Shown: piece after piece, positions 23,073-35,175 of the stretch
How the letters are laid out: every line of letters begins with the position of its first letter
Position numbering within the stretch: the stretch's first letter is position 1
Source: Pochonia chlamydosporia 170
Taxonomy: Eukaryota > Ascomycota > Sordariomycetes > Hypocreales > Clavicipitaceae
Direction: 5' to 3'
DNA length: 64,000 nucleotides
Assembly (NCBI RefSeq): GCF_001653235.2
Contig: NC_035792.1
Location: 4,030,001-4,094,000 of the forward strand
Position numbers and translations under genes: made by a program
Notes under the pieces: model-generated
Database searches by the model: none
Seen by the model: only the letters and a program-made list of their open reading frames with translations
What the model was told of the DNA's origin: nothing

Positions 23073-25851
23073 TTATTTGCGGTTAGAACGACTTTGGCTC
23101 CGCTCGGGTACACGGGCCGACATGTCGAGATCGTAGTTCCTGAGTTGCTGCTCGTATTTGGTGTTGCGAAGAAATTTTGGTACCGAATCCTGCACCACAA
23201 ATGTTAGCCTGTCTGTAGCTGTCTGACGCCGTTTATCACGGTTTCCGAATAGAATGCACCTGTGGGTAAGGGCTGTATTGAACAAAAAAAGGGCGTAAAA
23301 ATTGCGACAAAGCGCACTGGGGAAAGTCAAAGTAGACCTAGAACAACGCTTCAAGGTCAGGATAGAGACTTACGCTAGCCATGAGCTTGAAAACTGCATT
23401 CTGCGCATCTTCGAACAGAGCTGTAACCTCTTGCAACGTTTCAATCATGGTGTTGTCTTGGCCCACAGCCTTGGTCATTCTAGTGGCCAAACTGTTACGC
23501 AGTTGGTGGTCGATATTGAGCTCGCAAGGTGATCCGGGAGCCAAGAAGGCGTTGTAAATACCGTAGGCTTGAGCCATAATCTCCTTGATGGTGTCCATAG
23601 AACCCGCGCTTGGTGTCTTTTGGGCTTGGCGAATGGCAGCCTTGCAGCTCCGAACGAATTCCCCAACGTCCTTGTAGAATGACAGGTTCTCCTCGCAGTG
23701 GGTTTCCCGTAGATTTTCTCGAAAGAGAAGGCGAAGGGCTGCGTCGTTCAGGATCTTCTCCAATCTCTGCGTGTTGGAATCTCTTGTAATGCCGTTTCGC
23801 TGAGAGCCGGTGCCATTCTCGCTCTCCGAAGCACGACCCCTGGAACCGCTTCCGCTAATCAGTTCCTTACCACGTGCCGTAAGCTGGTATATGGCGTGTT
23901 TAGTGGGCTGAAACAGGTTATATCCCGTCTTCTGCGACATAAAAGCCCGGTCTTGCACAACAGGCTCCATCAAGTCATACTCGACGAACAATGACGCGAT
24001 TTCGATAGTCTCACGACGGTCGACAATGGTAGAACAATCCATCAACCAGTCCGTGGTGGCCTTGCCTGTGAATGTATCCTTGTAGGTTTTACCATTAACC
24101 TTGCGCTCCGCTGCCATTTTGACACCAGTGAGTCCATCCTTGTAGTCGTGGAGGGAGTCGGAGTCGGCGGTGGCGACGCTCGCCTTGACATTCCGTCCAT
24201 CCGTGCCGACAAATCGGCGAAAGATGACCTCAACAGTACCCCAATCGTGCAGAAGCTTGTCAGTTTGTTGGTCACGTTCCAGAATGACCAACTGAGCGGA
24301 GCTCATACTGGCCAGCTCGACAACCTGTTTCTGTTGAATGCCGTTCCTGGAGCAGAAACGGTCCAACACGGTGATGCCCTTGGGAGTCAATTGCCATACA
24401 GAGCCTTTCATGTTGTAAACCTGCTGGTATTTACCATCTGCTGATTCAATGAAGCGTGCTTCCACGAAACGTTGGCAAATGGATCTGGCCATGTCCTTTG
24501 CCATGGAAAAGGTTGTCGTTGTCGTCGTGGTTACAATTCTTGAGGGGTCCTTGGGATCAGGCATGCGGTTTGATTGTGAGAATTTTAGCGAGCCAAGATT
24601 GTTGATGGCATCTTCAGAGAGGAAGGTGTATTCAACTTTTGACAACCGGACACGGTGTGCAGAGAGAGGGAGCAGGCTGACAATGAGAGTTGCGAATAAG
24701 TCTTTAAAATCCTGTTTTTGGTGAAGACAGTTAGTACAGTGGCCACTAAACCTCCTCAGATAGGATAAAAGCAAGAACTAATTGAACAAGTCTTTGGCCT
24801 ATTCAGATGAGGCTCTGCATTACAGGGCGGCTGGGGGATAGAAAGGTCTGAGCAAGAGTCCATTGAGGTCAATTAGTGAGCACTCAGGTGAGTGAATGAG
24901 CCTGACAATAATGAGAAGCGAAATGTGGTCACTCCACAGAGATTTCCACCTCGTCACTGTTCGAACTGAGGCCAACTCAATCTGACAGCAATCGCATTCT
25001 TGCTTTTTTCCTGACATCAAAATGCAGGTCTCTCCAATGCAGTAAGGCAGGGGGTAAGACTGAAGATTATGCCAAGTCCCCTCCCCACTGAAGGGGGGGG
25101 AAATAAAATAAAATGAAACATCGACAAAGGCAGTCAAAAGCGAGCTGTGGGAGGGGGAGTATGGCATAAAGAACCGAGTTAGTAGGCAACGTACCCTTGT
25201 GAACGGTCGATCATCGTCAGTCATGCGCAGTAAGCGCGACGATGTTTGATGCATCTTTTTGTCAGCGGCCGTCAACCTTATAGGCGCGGGCAGGCTTGGA
25301 TCCGTCTCGTGGTATGGTTGCGAAGGCGGATCGTTCGCCTGAGCTGTTGGCGGCACCACTTTGATTTCGGCCCTCGAGGCAGAGGTCAACGAGGCGCTGG
25401 TAGAATGCGTCCGGGCAGATCCAGCTGTTCGGGCCGGGCTTGAAGGCTCTGAATTGGGTGCAGAAATGGATTGCAAAGACAGGCGAGCAGCAAGTGCCGA
25501 GTTGGACTGTCGTGGCCGGAGGACAGGCTCAGATATGCTGGCGATTGCGTTCTGAGTTCGATCCAAAGCAGCGGCGGCTCGAGTGAAGAGACTGCTGCCA
25601 GAACGCTGGGCTTTGGTGAATGAAGCCGTGGAAGGAGTGCTCGAATGTCGTTGGTGGTGGGAGGAGACGGGCACAGCTGTGAGATCGGCCGGCAAGCGGT
25701 CTGACGTCGAGATGGAGGATCGAGGTGTGGTTGCGAATTGCTTGGATAGCGGGGTGTGATTGTCTTGGTTGTGGTAAGTGTTGTGATCCGTCTTGGAAGC
25801 TTGGGAGTGAGTATCGGCTTCGGTCGGGGGGCGATGCGACAGAGCGGCCAT
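23073..25851 (-). CDS. flbA: RGS/DEP developmental regulator FlbA
   Basis: Three exons, 25851-25195, 24711-23374, 23189-23073, encode 703 aa, close to Aspergillus FlbA. The N-terminal 190 residues are Ser/Thr/Gln-rich and disordered. The family core begins at KMHQTSSRLLRMTDDDRPFT, joined by intron 1 to DFKDLFATL. Two DEP-type regions follow (for example GKATTDWLMDCSTIVDRRE and VVQDRAFMSQKTGYNLFQPT). The RGS domain is C-terminal: LEKILNDAALRLLFRENLRE, EENLSFYKDVGEFVRSCK, TMIETLQEVTALFEDAQNAVF, then DSVPKFLRNTKYEQQL. FlbA accelerates GTP hydrolysis on the G-alpha subunit FadA/GNA1, restraining vegetative growth and allowing conidiation; orthologues in insect and plant pathogens affect sporulation and virulence. 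Intron 1 is 483 nt and intron 2 is 184 nt, both long for this window. The 5' side faces a 17-kb gene-free stretch. Confidence 0.93.
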
Positions 25852-26160
25852 CTGACGAAGCAAAAAAAGGTTAGAGAAGGGTGGTGACGGCGATGGGAAA
25901 GTTGAAATAAAAGACAAAACGGACGGCGTGGGACGAGCACAAGATTGGGGACTGGAGAGAGGATGGTCAGGGCCTGGTCTCTAGCCTTTCTGGTCTCGAG
26001 TGTGAGCGAGTGAGTGAATGAATGACTGGAGACTGGAAACTGGAGACTGGAGTCAAGTCGAGCGACGAGCGCCGAGCGGCCAGCGTCAAGTCCACAGTAG
26101 TCACTCAAGGGGGGTGTGTATGGAGAGAATTTGAAGCGACTCAAGTTGAGCAGGACCAGC

Positions 26161-26182
26161 CTTGACTTGACTTGACTTGACT
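26161..26182. repeat. (CTTGA)n short tandem repeat
   Basis: Four perfect copies of CTTGA followed by CT. The same unit recurs at 26713-26736 with one substitution. Both lie upstream of flbA. Confidence 0.85.
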
Positions 26183-26372
26183 AGGCCAGACTTGACCAGG
26201 ACTGGCGGCGACAGAGTGGGCGGGCGGCGAGAAAGGCGATGGCGAGATGGCACAGAAGGTCAATCAGACTCAACTCGTGCTGCTTGCTCCACGCCCAGCC
26301 CCATGTCCATGCCCATGCCCTTGCCATGCCATTACCATGCTCTCTCATTGATGTATGTACATGTATGCCAAA

Positions 26373-26400
26373 CTCCGTGCTCCGTGCTCCGTGCTCCGTG
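26373..26400. repeat. (CTCCGTG)4 tandem repeat
   Basis: Four perfect, contiguous copies of a 7-nt unit. Confidence 0.9.
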
Positions 26401-26574
26401 CCCTCGCAACCCCCCAGCCCCATGTCCCACGCCCATGCAAAAGGCTAAGAAGAATGCTCCATGGACTGCGTGAGGTCTCCGGTGGTGCAGGCTAGAAAAG
26501 GTGGAAGGCGTCCAGGGGACCCAGGTAGAAGATACTTCCGACTTGGGACTTCGACTTCTTGTTGTGGGACGGGG

Positions 26575-26611
26575 CCGTGGGCGTGGGCGTGGGCGTGGAC
26601 ATGGGCATGGG
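26575..26611. repeat. Degenerate (GGGCGT)n hexamer array
   Basis: Successive GGGCGT units grade into GGACAT and GGGCAT variants, a purine-rich hexamer array. Confidence 0.75.
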
Positions 26612-27163
26612 TTTAAGTCACTTGCTTAAGTGAGCGAGCAGCGCTGGGCTGCCAGCCAGACCAGTGAGGGACGTGGACACGGAGCAAATTGAATTGACTT
26701 GACCCAGTGCCATGACTTGACTTGACTTCACTTGACCAAAGCAGACCACTGGACTGACTGGGGCCTGGCCTGACGAGGGGGAGGGGCGTGGCCGCGTGGT
26801 TGAGCTCGTGGCAAGACTGACGATGGCGTGGGACCGGCATGGGCCAGACAGGTTCAAATGGGTCTGGTCTATGTCTGGTTTGACAAGGTTTGGTGGGCGA
26901 GCGGGGGGATGCATTATGTACATGAACATTGAATGTCTGGTCAATCTGAGTAGTTTGGTTTGCTTCAGTTGCTCTGAGTCCGTTCCTGGTCTGTTTCTTG
27001 AAGGCAATATTGTGAAGTTGAGGGATTGAACTGACCGACCAGTTGACGTCTAGATCCGGACTGAATATTGAACAACAATGACTGGTGAAGACTGCAAAGG
27101 TGCAGTGCAGTCTGGTACAATGCCCCCCCATGTCGTCATGTACTTGGGTACGGTGCAACCAGG

Positions 27164-27180
27164 CCAGACCAGACCAGACC
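27164..27180. repeat. (CCAGA)n short tandem repeat
   Basis: Three contiguous CCAGA units ending in CC. The same unit, on either strand, recurs at 27939-27956 and 28744-28763 and in looser form around 28010-28035. Confidence 0.8.
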
Positions 27181-27938
27181 ATACTCCGTACACTCACTGG
27201 TAACTAAAAGGCTAGCTCGCACCTTCCACATTCTTAATAAGTAGCTGGGCAACGTGAGGAGAGCAAGACTGAAATATAGCACGAGGGGCACTGGGGGATA
27301 TTAACCAGCACCAGTTGACCATTGACTGCTTGCTCGGATACTCGAGCCAATTTTGGTCCATGCTCATGCCAATTTCTGCTTGTCACTTCATGTTCATGGC
27401 AATTGCGGCGACCACCTTGACAACTCCAGTTGACCAGACGGAATAAAGCGAGCTGCAGTCGCAGTACTCATCAATGCAACAAAACTGCATCAAACGCACG
27501 CCTGTATTCCCGTTCTGTCTCGTGCACTGTAAGCAGCACGGACAGCAGCCGCAGTTGGGTCACACAGGATTTGGCGGTTTGCCTCGTGGGCTCTTGGTCC
27601 GAGTTTGTATGCACTGGAACGGTGGCTTGGAGCCAACATTGAAGTCTGGTCGCTGTTTTATTTGATTGCTTTGGGTGGCCTCCCATTCATCATCAATGAA
27701 GCTCAACACCAGAGACCAAGACCGAAGTTTATCTCGGCATGAACGAGGCTTGTCCCAATTGGGGCGAATGGACACATTCAACCCGAAATTTGCCTGCCGG
27801 CTCAGTTTGCGCTTCACTCATGCCACACTGAGCATCTACATGAAAATCCGGCACGCGGTCCTTGGATCTTCCAGCCGCGAAAGAAAGCCGCTGACATGGA
27901 CAGGAAAGATGTAGCGCCAGTGCAGCGTCCTGAGTCAC

Positions 27939-27956
27939 TCTGGTCTGGTCTGGTCA
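27939..27956. repeat. (TCTGG)n short tandem repeat
   Basis: Inverse-strand copy of the CCAGA-type repeat, three units plus a partial one. Confidence 0.75.
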
Positions 27957-28600
27957 CGTCAGGTCAGGCTTGGCCCATCCAGCCTGTCTGGCTGACTATG
28001 GCACGGACTGGACCAGACAGACCAGGCCAGACCGGACTGACATGAGAACTCTCTGCATATTGACGACGGAGAGACTCCTTGCCTGGCCTGTCCTGTCTTC
28101 TATGGACGGGTATGTACAGGTGCCGTAAGCCATGGACAATGCGAACAAAAGCAAAAGAAGCAATAGTCTGGAGCCACGCAAATGGCATACCAAGCCAACA
28201 CCGCCAAGCCTGGCCCGTCTTGACGTCAAACCCAGGACAACTTTTTCTGGAGTTATTACGCTTGCCTTGAACGCAAATTTTCATACCGTCCTGCCAGCGC
28301 CTCACACAAGGGAGACCAGGGGCGAGGAATCCATTGGCTGGGTCAAAGTGGTCAAGTGCATGCGCGGACACGGAGGCGGCGGCACTCGGCAGGCAACAGA
28401 CAGACAGATGACTCTGTGCAGTCCATTTGAATTTGATCACTGGGGTTGGCATAATAAAGAACCACAATGGTGGTGTGGAATAGCTACTCCATACCGTTGA
28501 CATTAAAAGAAAACGTGGAAGGCAAATTGGCGAGGAAGAAAGCAATATCTGCAGCAGGTCCAAGCCAATCAAGCGCGAAGCTAGCAATGGACAAATTGTG

Positions 28601-28638
28601 GCCAGGGATGCCAGGGATGCCAGGGATGCCAGGGGTGC
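28601..28638. repeat. (GCCAGGGAT)n minisatellite
   Basis: Three perfect 9-nt units and a fourth with substitutions. One frame would read Met-Pro-Gly repeats, but it is not part of a credible gene. Confidence 0.85.
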
Positions 28639-28743
28639 TGGAACAATGCCATTGCCGATACACTTGCATGGATCATGACGAACATTAACTCAAATGCCAT
28701 CCGAATTGAGTTCTAACTTTGCATACCTAGGTACTCGGTGCAA

Positions 28744-28763
28744 ACCAGACCAGACCAGACCAG
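28744..28763. repeat. (CCAGA)n short tandem repeat
   Basis: Four contiguous units of the CCAGA type, same strand as the copy at 27164. Confidence 0.8.
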
Positions 28764-29730
28764 ATGAAAACCCCAATTTCGGCGCGGTCTGGTCAGCCTG
28801 CGGGCAGCTAATGGCCGGTATACCTAGGCAGTCCCGGGGGATGGATGGGGAAGAGAACGACTGGAGGCCAAAAAGGAAAAAAGAAGAGAGAGGAAATAAA
28901 AAGGGCAGCAAACATCATGAGTGCACTACAGGCTCCAGGCGCAGCAGCGCCAGCAACTCCGAGCCAACCATCCCAGTCTTCACAGGACGAGGCAATGTGC
29001 CGGCCAATGCTGTGAACCAGCCCGTGCATATGTTGACAAACTGCTTGTTTGTGCATGCACTACGTCCGGCCGAGGCAGATTGTGTTTGTAACGACGAAAA
29101 CCGGTACTTGGGCCCCAGTGCCCGGCACATGTTGGGACAGGTTTCAGTTGATGACATGATGACGGTTCGCACCAACCTGAGAACTCAAAGACAGCTCAAG
29201 TGAGAAGCCGACATTGCCACCGGAAAGAGTACCGTGTTGCGAGTGTGGCCCAGCCTCCCACCCCATCATTGATCTCTTCGGAAGCATCGAGCATACAGTA
29301 CCTCCAGGCTTAAGATCTGTTGTGGTCAAGGAGGTGGAGGGAGTACCATGGGCTTGGTCGAAGCGAGTTCGGACTTGGCATGAATGGGATCGGTGAGACA
29401 GCGGATTATTCTGTTTCTTTTCTCAAAAGTTTTCCAGAATCTTCATTTTTCTTGGCGCAGGCTTAAAAATTGGTTCTGTTTTCGCAGCTTTCAGCTTCAG
29501 TTGCCTACCTCCTGGCTTTACTGTACGATTTTCCTCGCCTGGTTTGCATCGCACCAACAGAACAATCAGCACAGCTGCATCTTGCGCAATATTGCACGTA
29601 AGCAGTGAAATGTATGAACCGCAAACCTCCTCATATGCCGCCTGAATTTCATAAAATAGGTTGGCTTTGTGTCCTGGGGCAGTTTTATCACCTGCATCCA
29701 CCAGACCAGTTTGGCGAAGCACACAGACAT

Positions 29731-29748
29731 GGACACGGACACGGACAC
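29731..29748. repeat. (GGACAC)3 tandem repeat
   Basis: Three perfect hexamers in the gene-poor region, preceded by a related ACAGACAT stretch. Confidence 0.8.
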
Positions 29749-32700
29749 ATGAGGCAGCTCCCTGCTCCCCGCACATGCCATATGGCATCATTCCCACCAT
29801 ATCGCGAACCCGTTGGCCCAAGACAGTTTGCTCTCATTTTGGTTGTACGTACGGAGTACTTGTAACGTGGCAAGACATAGTGGCACGTGCAGTTGAGCCG
29901 TACGGTTCCAATCTATATCTGCGCGACGAGCGAACTGCAATTGTCGAAAAGCCTACCAGACTCAAGTCGTCGGCGAAAAGGTCTGGCTGTGCAAGTGCGT
30001 GGGATAAGAGAACGCCTCGGCGGTTTTGCTTTTCTTCTCATTTTCTGGGGCCATTCTGGTTTCAGCCGTGGCTTCAATGTTTCTGACCCAGAATCGCTCG
30101 GGCCAAGCCTGGCAACCTGAACGGTATTAGACATATCGCATGACATGGAGACACCGAACATTGACAGAACGTCCCAGTGCACCCAGTCTGGCGTTCGAGT
30201 TGATGTGGTGGCTGATGGCAATTCGGCGATAAGCGCTTGGGATGACAAGGTTTAGTGGGGGAAGTTTGTCCTCTCGGGCAGTGACCGGTACACCAGACAA
30301 TATTGAATACAGTTCGGGACTGGCCATTTGCTGCCAAGCATGTGCCAGGCCTCCAGATGTCTTGTCTTCTTGAGCCCAGTGCCTGCACTTGGCCACTGGC
30401 TCTGCTCTGCTGGCATTTGATCCAAACCTTGCTTGTGGCCAGTCATCAAATCGAACCACACACTCAACAGTCCCCCTCCGCACGGGAATCCCACGGGAAA
30501 GCTATCACTGATCTCACCCACACCATCGATTGCGGAACACTGCATCTGGCCCGATCATGGTGCAGCTGCGGTTCCGGACCGGTGCACCACGCTATGCCGT
30601 GCTGTGCTGTGCTGCGCTATGCTTTTCAATGTTGTGTGCTAGCGTTCGCCAAGCAAACATGCGGAAGCAAACCAGATGACCATGAAATCAATTGTCCCAG
30701 GCCACCGAGGACCACGGACCATGCGTCACACGATGGCAACAAGTCTCATTCCCAATACCATCCGAAGCAGAGATACTCTGTGGTACTGCAAGGGTGCATC
30801 TGGTGTAGACATTTGTCGCTCGAAGACATGTACGCGCAGTACGGAGTACAGCATGGTCCATCCTTTCCTGGAGCTTGGCGAAAAAGCGGAACTGGTGGAC
30901 TGGCACGAGTTTCACCTGGATCAGCGCATGGCTCCAGGGATCACTTCCCCAAGTCCTTGACTGCTTTGGGTATCCCTTAGCATGTCCCCTGCCTAGCTGG
31001 CTCATGGGTCAAGCAGCTCAAAACTGAGCGAGCGGACATCCCTCGTTTCGCAACTGACTCCGGACGGAGAAGAGTGGACAAGTGGTATGGCAGTCGTGGT
31101 TGCATGGCATGACAGTGGGTGGGTCGCAGATAACAGTGCTGGTGGTAGCAGTTTCAAATGTCAAGTCTGGACCATTGCCGAATTTTGGTACTGTGTGTAA
31201 AGTTTGGTATGTATGTTCGGTGCTGCTGAAGTAATAAGCCTGAACTGTGCTCAACTGCTTTGGCCTTGTTGCATACACTCCGTGGCCAGTTTCCGGGACT
31301 CTGCCAAGCCGTTTTGCGTGGGGTTCAAGTTCCGCGATACACTGCCGTGATGCTCCAAATTCCAGTGGTCAGATATTTGCTTTCTTTTGAACTGTGAAAT
31401 TGCACAACATCCGACTCATTTTACGCGTGGTCGGGGAATTTCCGGCAGCTTTCTCATGCCGCAAGAGGGCATTTAGGGACCATACCGTCGGCGCCGCAAG
31501 TCCCGTCCTCCTTGAGCTATTTGGCATGCCAAGGCATGCTGAGTTCCGTTGCACTGCAGCACTGCAGCACAAGAAATTGAAACCTCCGTCTTTCGTGCGT
31601 AGACGAAACCATAAACGTTGACCCGGAACCAACACATGTCTTGGAAGAAATCTGGACCAACCACGACTTCGCTGTTGGTCACACAGCGAGCCACCATCAA
31701 CGACAATGAACCACAAGTATTTGATGTTCGATAAGCTACAATGAGAAAGTAGAACTCACCATTACGACCACGTACTTTGGCTTGTATCTGCGAGAGACAA
31801 ATTCCGCCAACTGGGCTTAAGTGCCTTATTTTCCTCCTGTTGTCCCAGGCGAATGGTTCAAGTATTGAATCACACTGCATCTCAAACTAGCCCTTGTTGA
31901 TAATCTATGTGCAAGAAATCGTCAATGTATTGGTTAAACCTTTAAATCAGGAGAGCTTGACCTGTCTCACGCGTTACGCCAAACACATACCGCAGGAGGC
32001 GAAAAAGATCGAGAGATAGGTCATTAAGGGGTCAGGTGACGGAATGGGTATCGCCAACCGTTTAGCAAATTAGAATATTGCCCCCTCATACTCCGTAGAC
32101 TTTGTTCTAGAAGTTTGTCATGGGTCTGTGCTGGACGGCGGCAGGGGTTTGATGAGAACGCTCATACCCAGCGCAGTCTTCAGCTCAACTTCAATGACCA
32201 AAGGAACATTTCTCGTGTCCACAGATTGTGAGGATACAACTTTGATCGCTACTTGGACTGTCAGCGTTCACATATTGCGTCTTGGCTGGGGCCTAGTTCT
32301 TTTTTTTCTCATTGTTTAACCAAGGGTGCGCACCGTCGTGTTCAGAGCAAGCCCGGATGTGGCGGCCTTTGCCTTGCCCTAGGATCAACAAAATGGCTCC
32401 GAGTGAGCATTTATTAGAGGCTCAGATATGATTGATTCGTTGTTCCGGGAGCACAAGCGTCTCATCAGCACTTGGAAAGCAGCGCACAAACGTTTCTTTG
32501 ATCGCACCTGTCTGGCTGTCCATGCGCAGCAAAAAGGTAAAACAATGCTGAACCGAAGAAGGAATCGAGGAATCATTCCAATAACTCAGATACGGGCCGA
32601 TGACATTATTTCAGTAAAGCTTGCCTTGCCATTATAAGAACAACAATCGCACTTCGGTCTTCTGGCCGTCCCCAGATACGTGAAACAATGGTCAGCTCCA

Positions 32701-34325
32701 ACCTGGCGGACTTATGGGAAGGGAACTATGAGAGGCTAAACAACCGTGGAAACAACTGAAGCGAGCCCACTGCGACAGTTTCCCGGCCACCGAAAGAGAA
32801 GAGGGGGGTAGGTGACACATGGCCGGTGTGGCTGCCGAGCATACATAGACACCACAGCAGACTGCAGGGTCATGGGTAAGAAAAACCGTTTGTGAACGTG
32901 TTTCTTGGGCTCGAAATAGCACCATTCCCGGTTTGGTATGCTTGGGGAAGTCAGGATTCCAGCCATCTTGGACTTCTGCTGGTGGCACATGTGCCTTGGC
33001 GGAGGATTGCCACATGGCAGACAGAGCACTTTGTGCAGGCTATTGATTACCATGCATTTCGCAGCATATCTCTGGTTGAGCCGAGCAGGCGATGAATCTA
33101 TTGTTGAGGAAGCCAGTTGACCCCAAATGCTCCATGTGGGTATTTATTGCGCTCGCAATATGCCGAGGGTTGAATTGCTAGGTATATTAGAATTTTGAGC
33201 ACAATTTCAGCGATGATTTGAACAGGATAACGCTGCCTCATGCAGTTTTACGGACGTAACTGATTATGTTTGTCATGGCTTGTGCTGTTTCACAAAGTCA
33301 GCGCTGTGATGAACTACAGATCAACCACGCACGCCCTGAGGCAAAGGCTAAGTGCTTGGACACTCCGACTAGAACACATTCTGCATATTGACTAATCATT
33401 GGCATAGTAATTGCCCATAGGACCGGGTGTTTGGCTTACCGGCGAAATCTACCATAAAACTAAACAAGGTGATCCATCGGTCACCTGTCATGGCGCGGAC
33501 ATATTAGTGCCACGGAATGTCTGGGCTTACTTGATGTCTTTTGCAAACTCTTGCTTACAGAGCAGCGGCAAATGTGTTGAAGCATAGACCGCAAACTCAG
33601 TTGTTCAAATACCGGATTAGGCATACAAAGAAACATCTCAACACGTCCCCCTCGGGCGAATCGGAGCATATCGTGCGACGTCAAGGGGCGTGTCCTTCAA
33701 AAACCTGGTGACTGCGTGGAGAACCAATGAGTTGCAGATTTGGGTAGAGACTGTCAAGGTCTGCAGTGAGACGATAGTTTGAGGGCTGGCTTGAATTGGG
33801 TACTGGCTATTTGCCTTTGTTTGTCGTGGTGGATTCGGCTTAGCTCGTCAAGCGATGTGACAGTTCAAGAAGTTGTGACGTTTCTGTTTCTGTAATGGCA
33901 TGTCCCATGTCCCTCGGACATACGAGACACGAGACCCAACGAAGTTGGTTGGAAGTTGACTGATATGATTATTGCAAAGGGCCCGAGATTTCTTGAGATT
34001 CGGGAGTCAGGTCAGGCTTCCAGTCACCATAGCCGAGTCAAACGCAATCAAATGTATCAAGTCCACCACCAGACTCCACAAAATAGAAAATGACACCAGC
34101 CATGGAAAGAACGTCAACTGGTCTTTCCTCCTGTGTCCATGTCCCGTGTCCAAGACCAGCCGCGTACGGATCTGATGGCATCAGGAAACTCTCCGAGCTC
34201 TCTGCCCCTTCCTTTTAGTATCTGACGTTTCCCAAGACGTACTTAAGTACTGTATTGGACTGGCTGTGATTGCCATTTCAACTGAATGCTTTATAGCAAG
34301 CAGGAGCTGGTTGTTAGCTACTACC

Positions 34326-34343
34326 TACCTAGGTACCTAGGTA
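34326..34343. repeat. 18-nt perfect palindrome of TACCTAGGTA type
   Basis: TACCTAGGTACCTAGGTA reads the same on both strands. Related palindromes occur at 5280-5289, 28724-28733, 35164-35175 and 59891-59910. Confidence 0.9.
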
Positions 34344-35163
34344 CCGGCTAGTGCACACAACGGTGAGAATGACAGAATGTACAAGAAGACTGGCAATCTT
34401 ACGAGTCGCATCGGCTGGATGATAGAGCTGTGATAGATACACTTGGTGAACAGTCCACACGAGCAAGCTGGTGGAGATGTCAATACTCCGTACGGCCAAC
34501 TAAAAAAAATAAATGGGAGGGTCAAAAAATTGAAGGTCCCCACTCCAAACACGGACGAGATGGATCAACGTTTGGGTTGGGTAGGAGTACGAGAGCGGGG
34601 CGAATATGCATTTCTGTGCATTTTTTTCCTGTCGTTCGCAAGGAGCTGGGGCCCTTTTTCGACTCTTCGCGTGGGGGGTTCTTCAATGACATGTACTCAT
34701 TTCAGCCAAGACACTCTAAGTTCCAGGAGAATGGTCCTCTTCGCACAATGCTTCAACCATACTCCGTTCTCATCCAGATCCGTCAGCTGGCGCAGCCCCG
34801 TATAAAAAGTCAAAAGTTGCTGAACCAGACGGGTGACCTAATGAAGCCACTGCCTGGGAACTGGCAAGACAGGTTGGGTCCATGTCGGCCGCTCCGAACC
34901 TCTCGGCCGACCACCAAAGCACTTGGTGCTTCGATGCGGGAACACATAAGGCTGTTGCCACCGCTGCCGTAGGAACTAGGCAAGGGAACAAAAGTGTGCG
35001 CTCCGTCGATTGGTGTGACGTACATGAATGCTTAAAGGGGGAAACAAGCCTGCGCAACAATTACCGCCTGGAGCAATTGCTGTTGACCAAACCCGGAGAA
35101 ATACCAGTGGCAAAACTTGTTTCTGAACTCGTCACACACTGACGGGTATCAGCTGGCACCAGA

Positions 35164-35175
35164 CTACCTAGGTAG
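35164..35175. repeat. 12-nt palindrome CTACCTAGGTAG
   Basis: Perfect palindrome of the same TACCTAGGTA family, 0.8 kb from the 18-nt copy. Confidence 0.85.

Noticed and set aside
25386..26144. 252-codon minus-strand frame overlapping flbA exon 1
   Set aside because: It begins at TTG, overlaps the flbA coding start in another phase, and is a Leu/Ser/Pro-rich shadow of the flbA reading frame.
27964..28587. 207-codon minus-strand frame
   Set aside because: Composition looks random and it runs through CCAGA-type repeats; no family resemblance.
30303..30980. 225-codon plus-strand frame in the gene desert
   Set aside because: No domain, no codon bias, many Cys/His/Trp scattered as in random translation, and overlapping frames of similar length on the other strand.
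31473..31880. Minus-strand frame with a GTGAGT...TAG intron-like segment
   Set aside because: The segment between the splice-like sites is only about 25 nt and neither flanking frame resembles a known protein.
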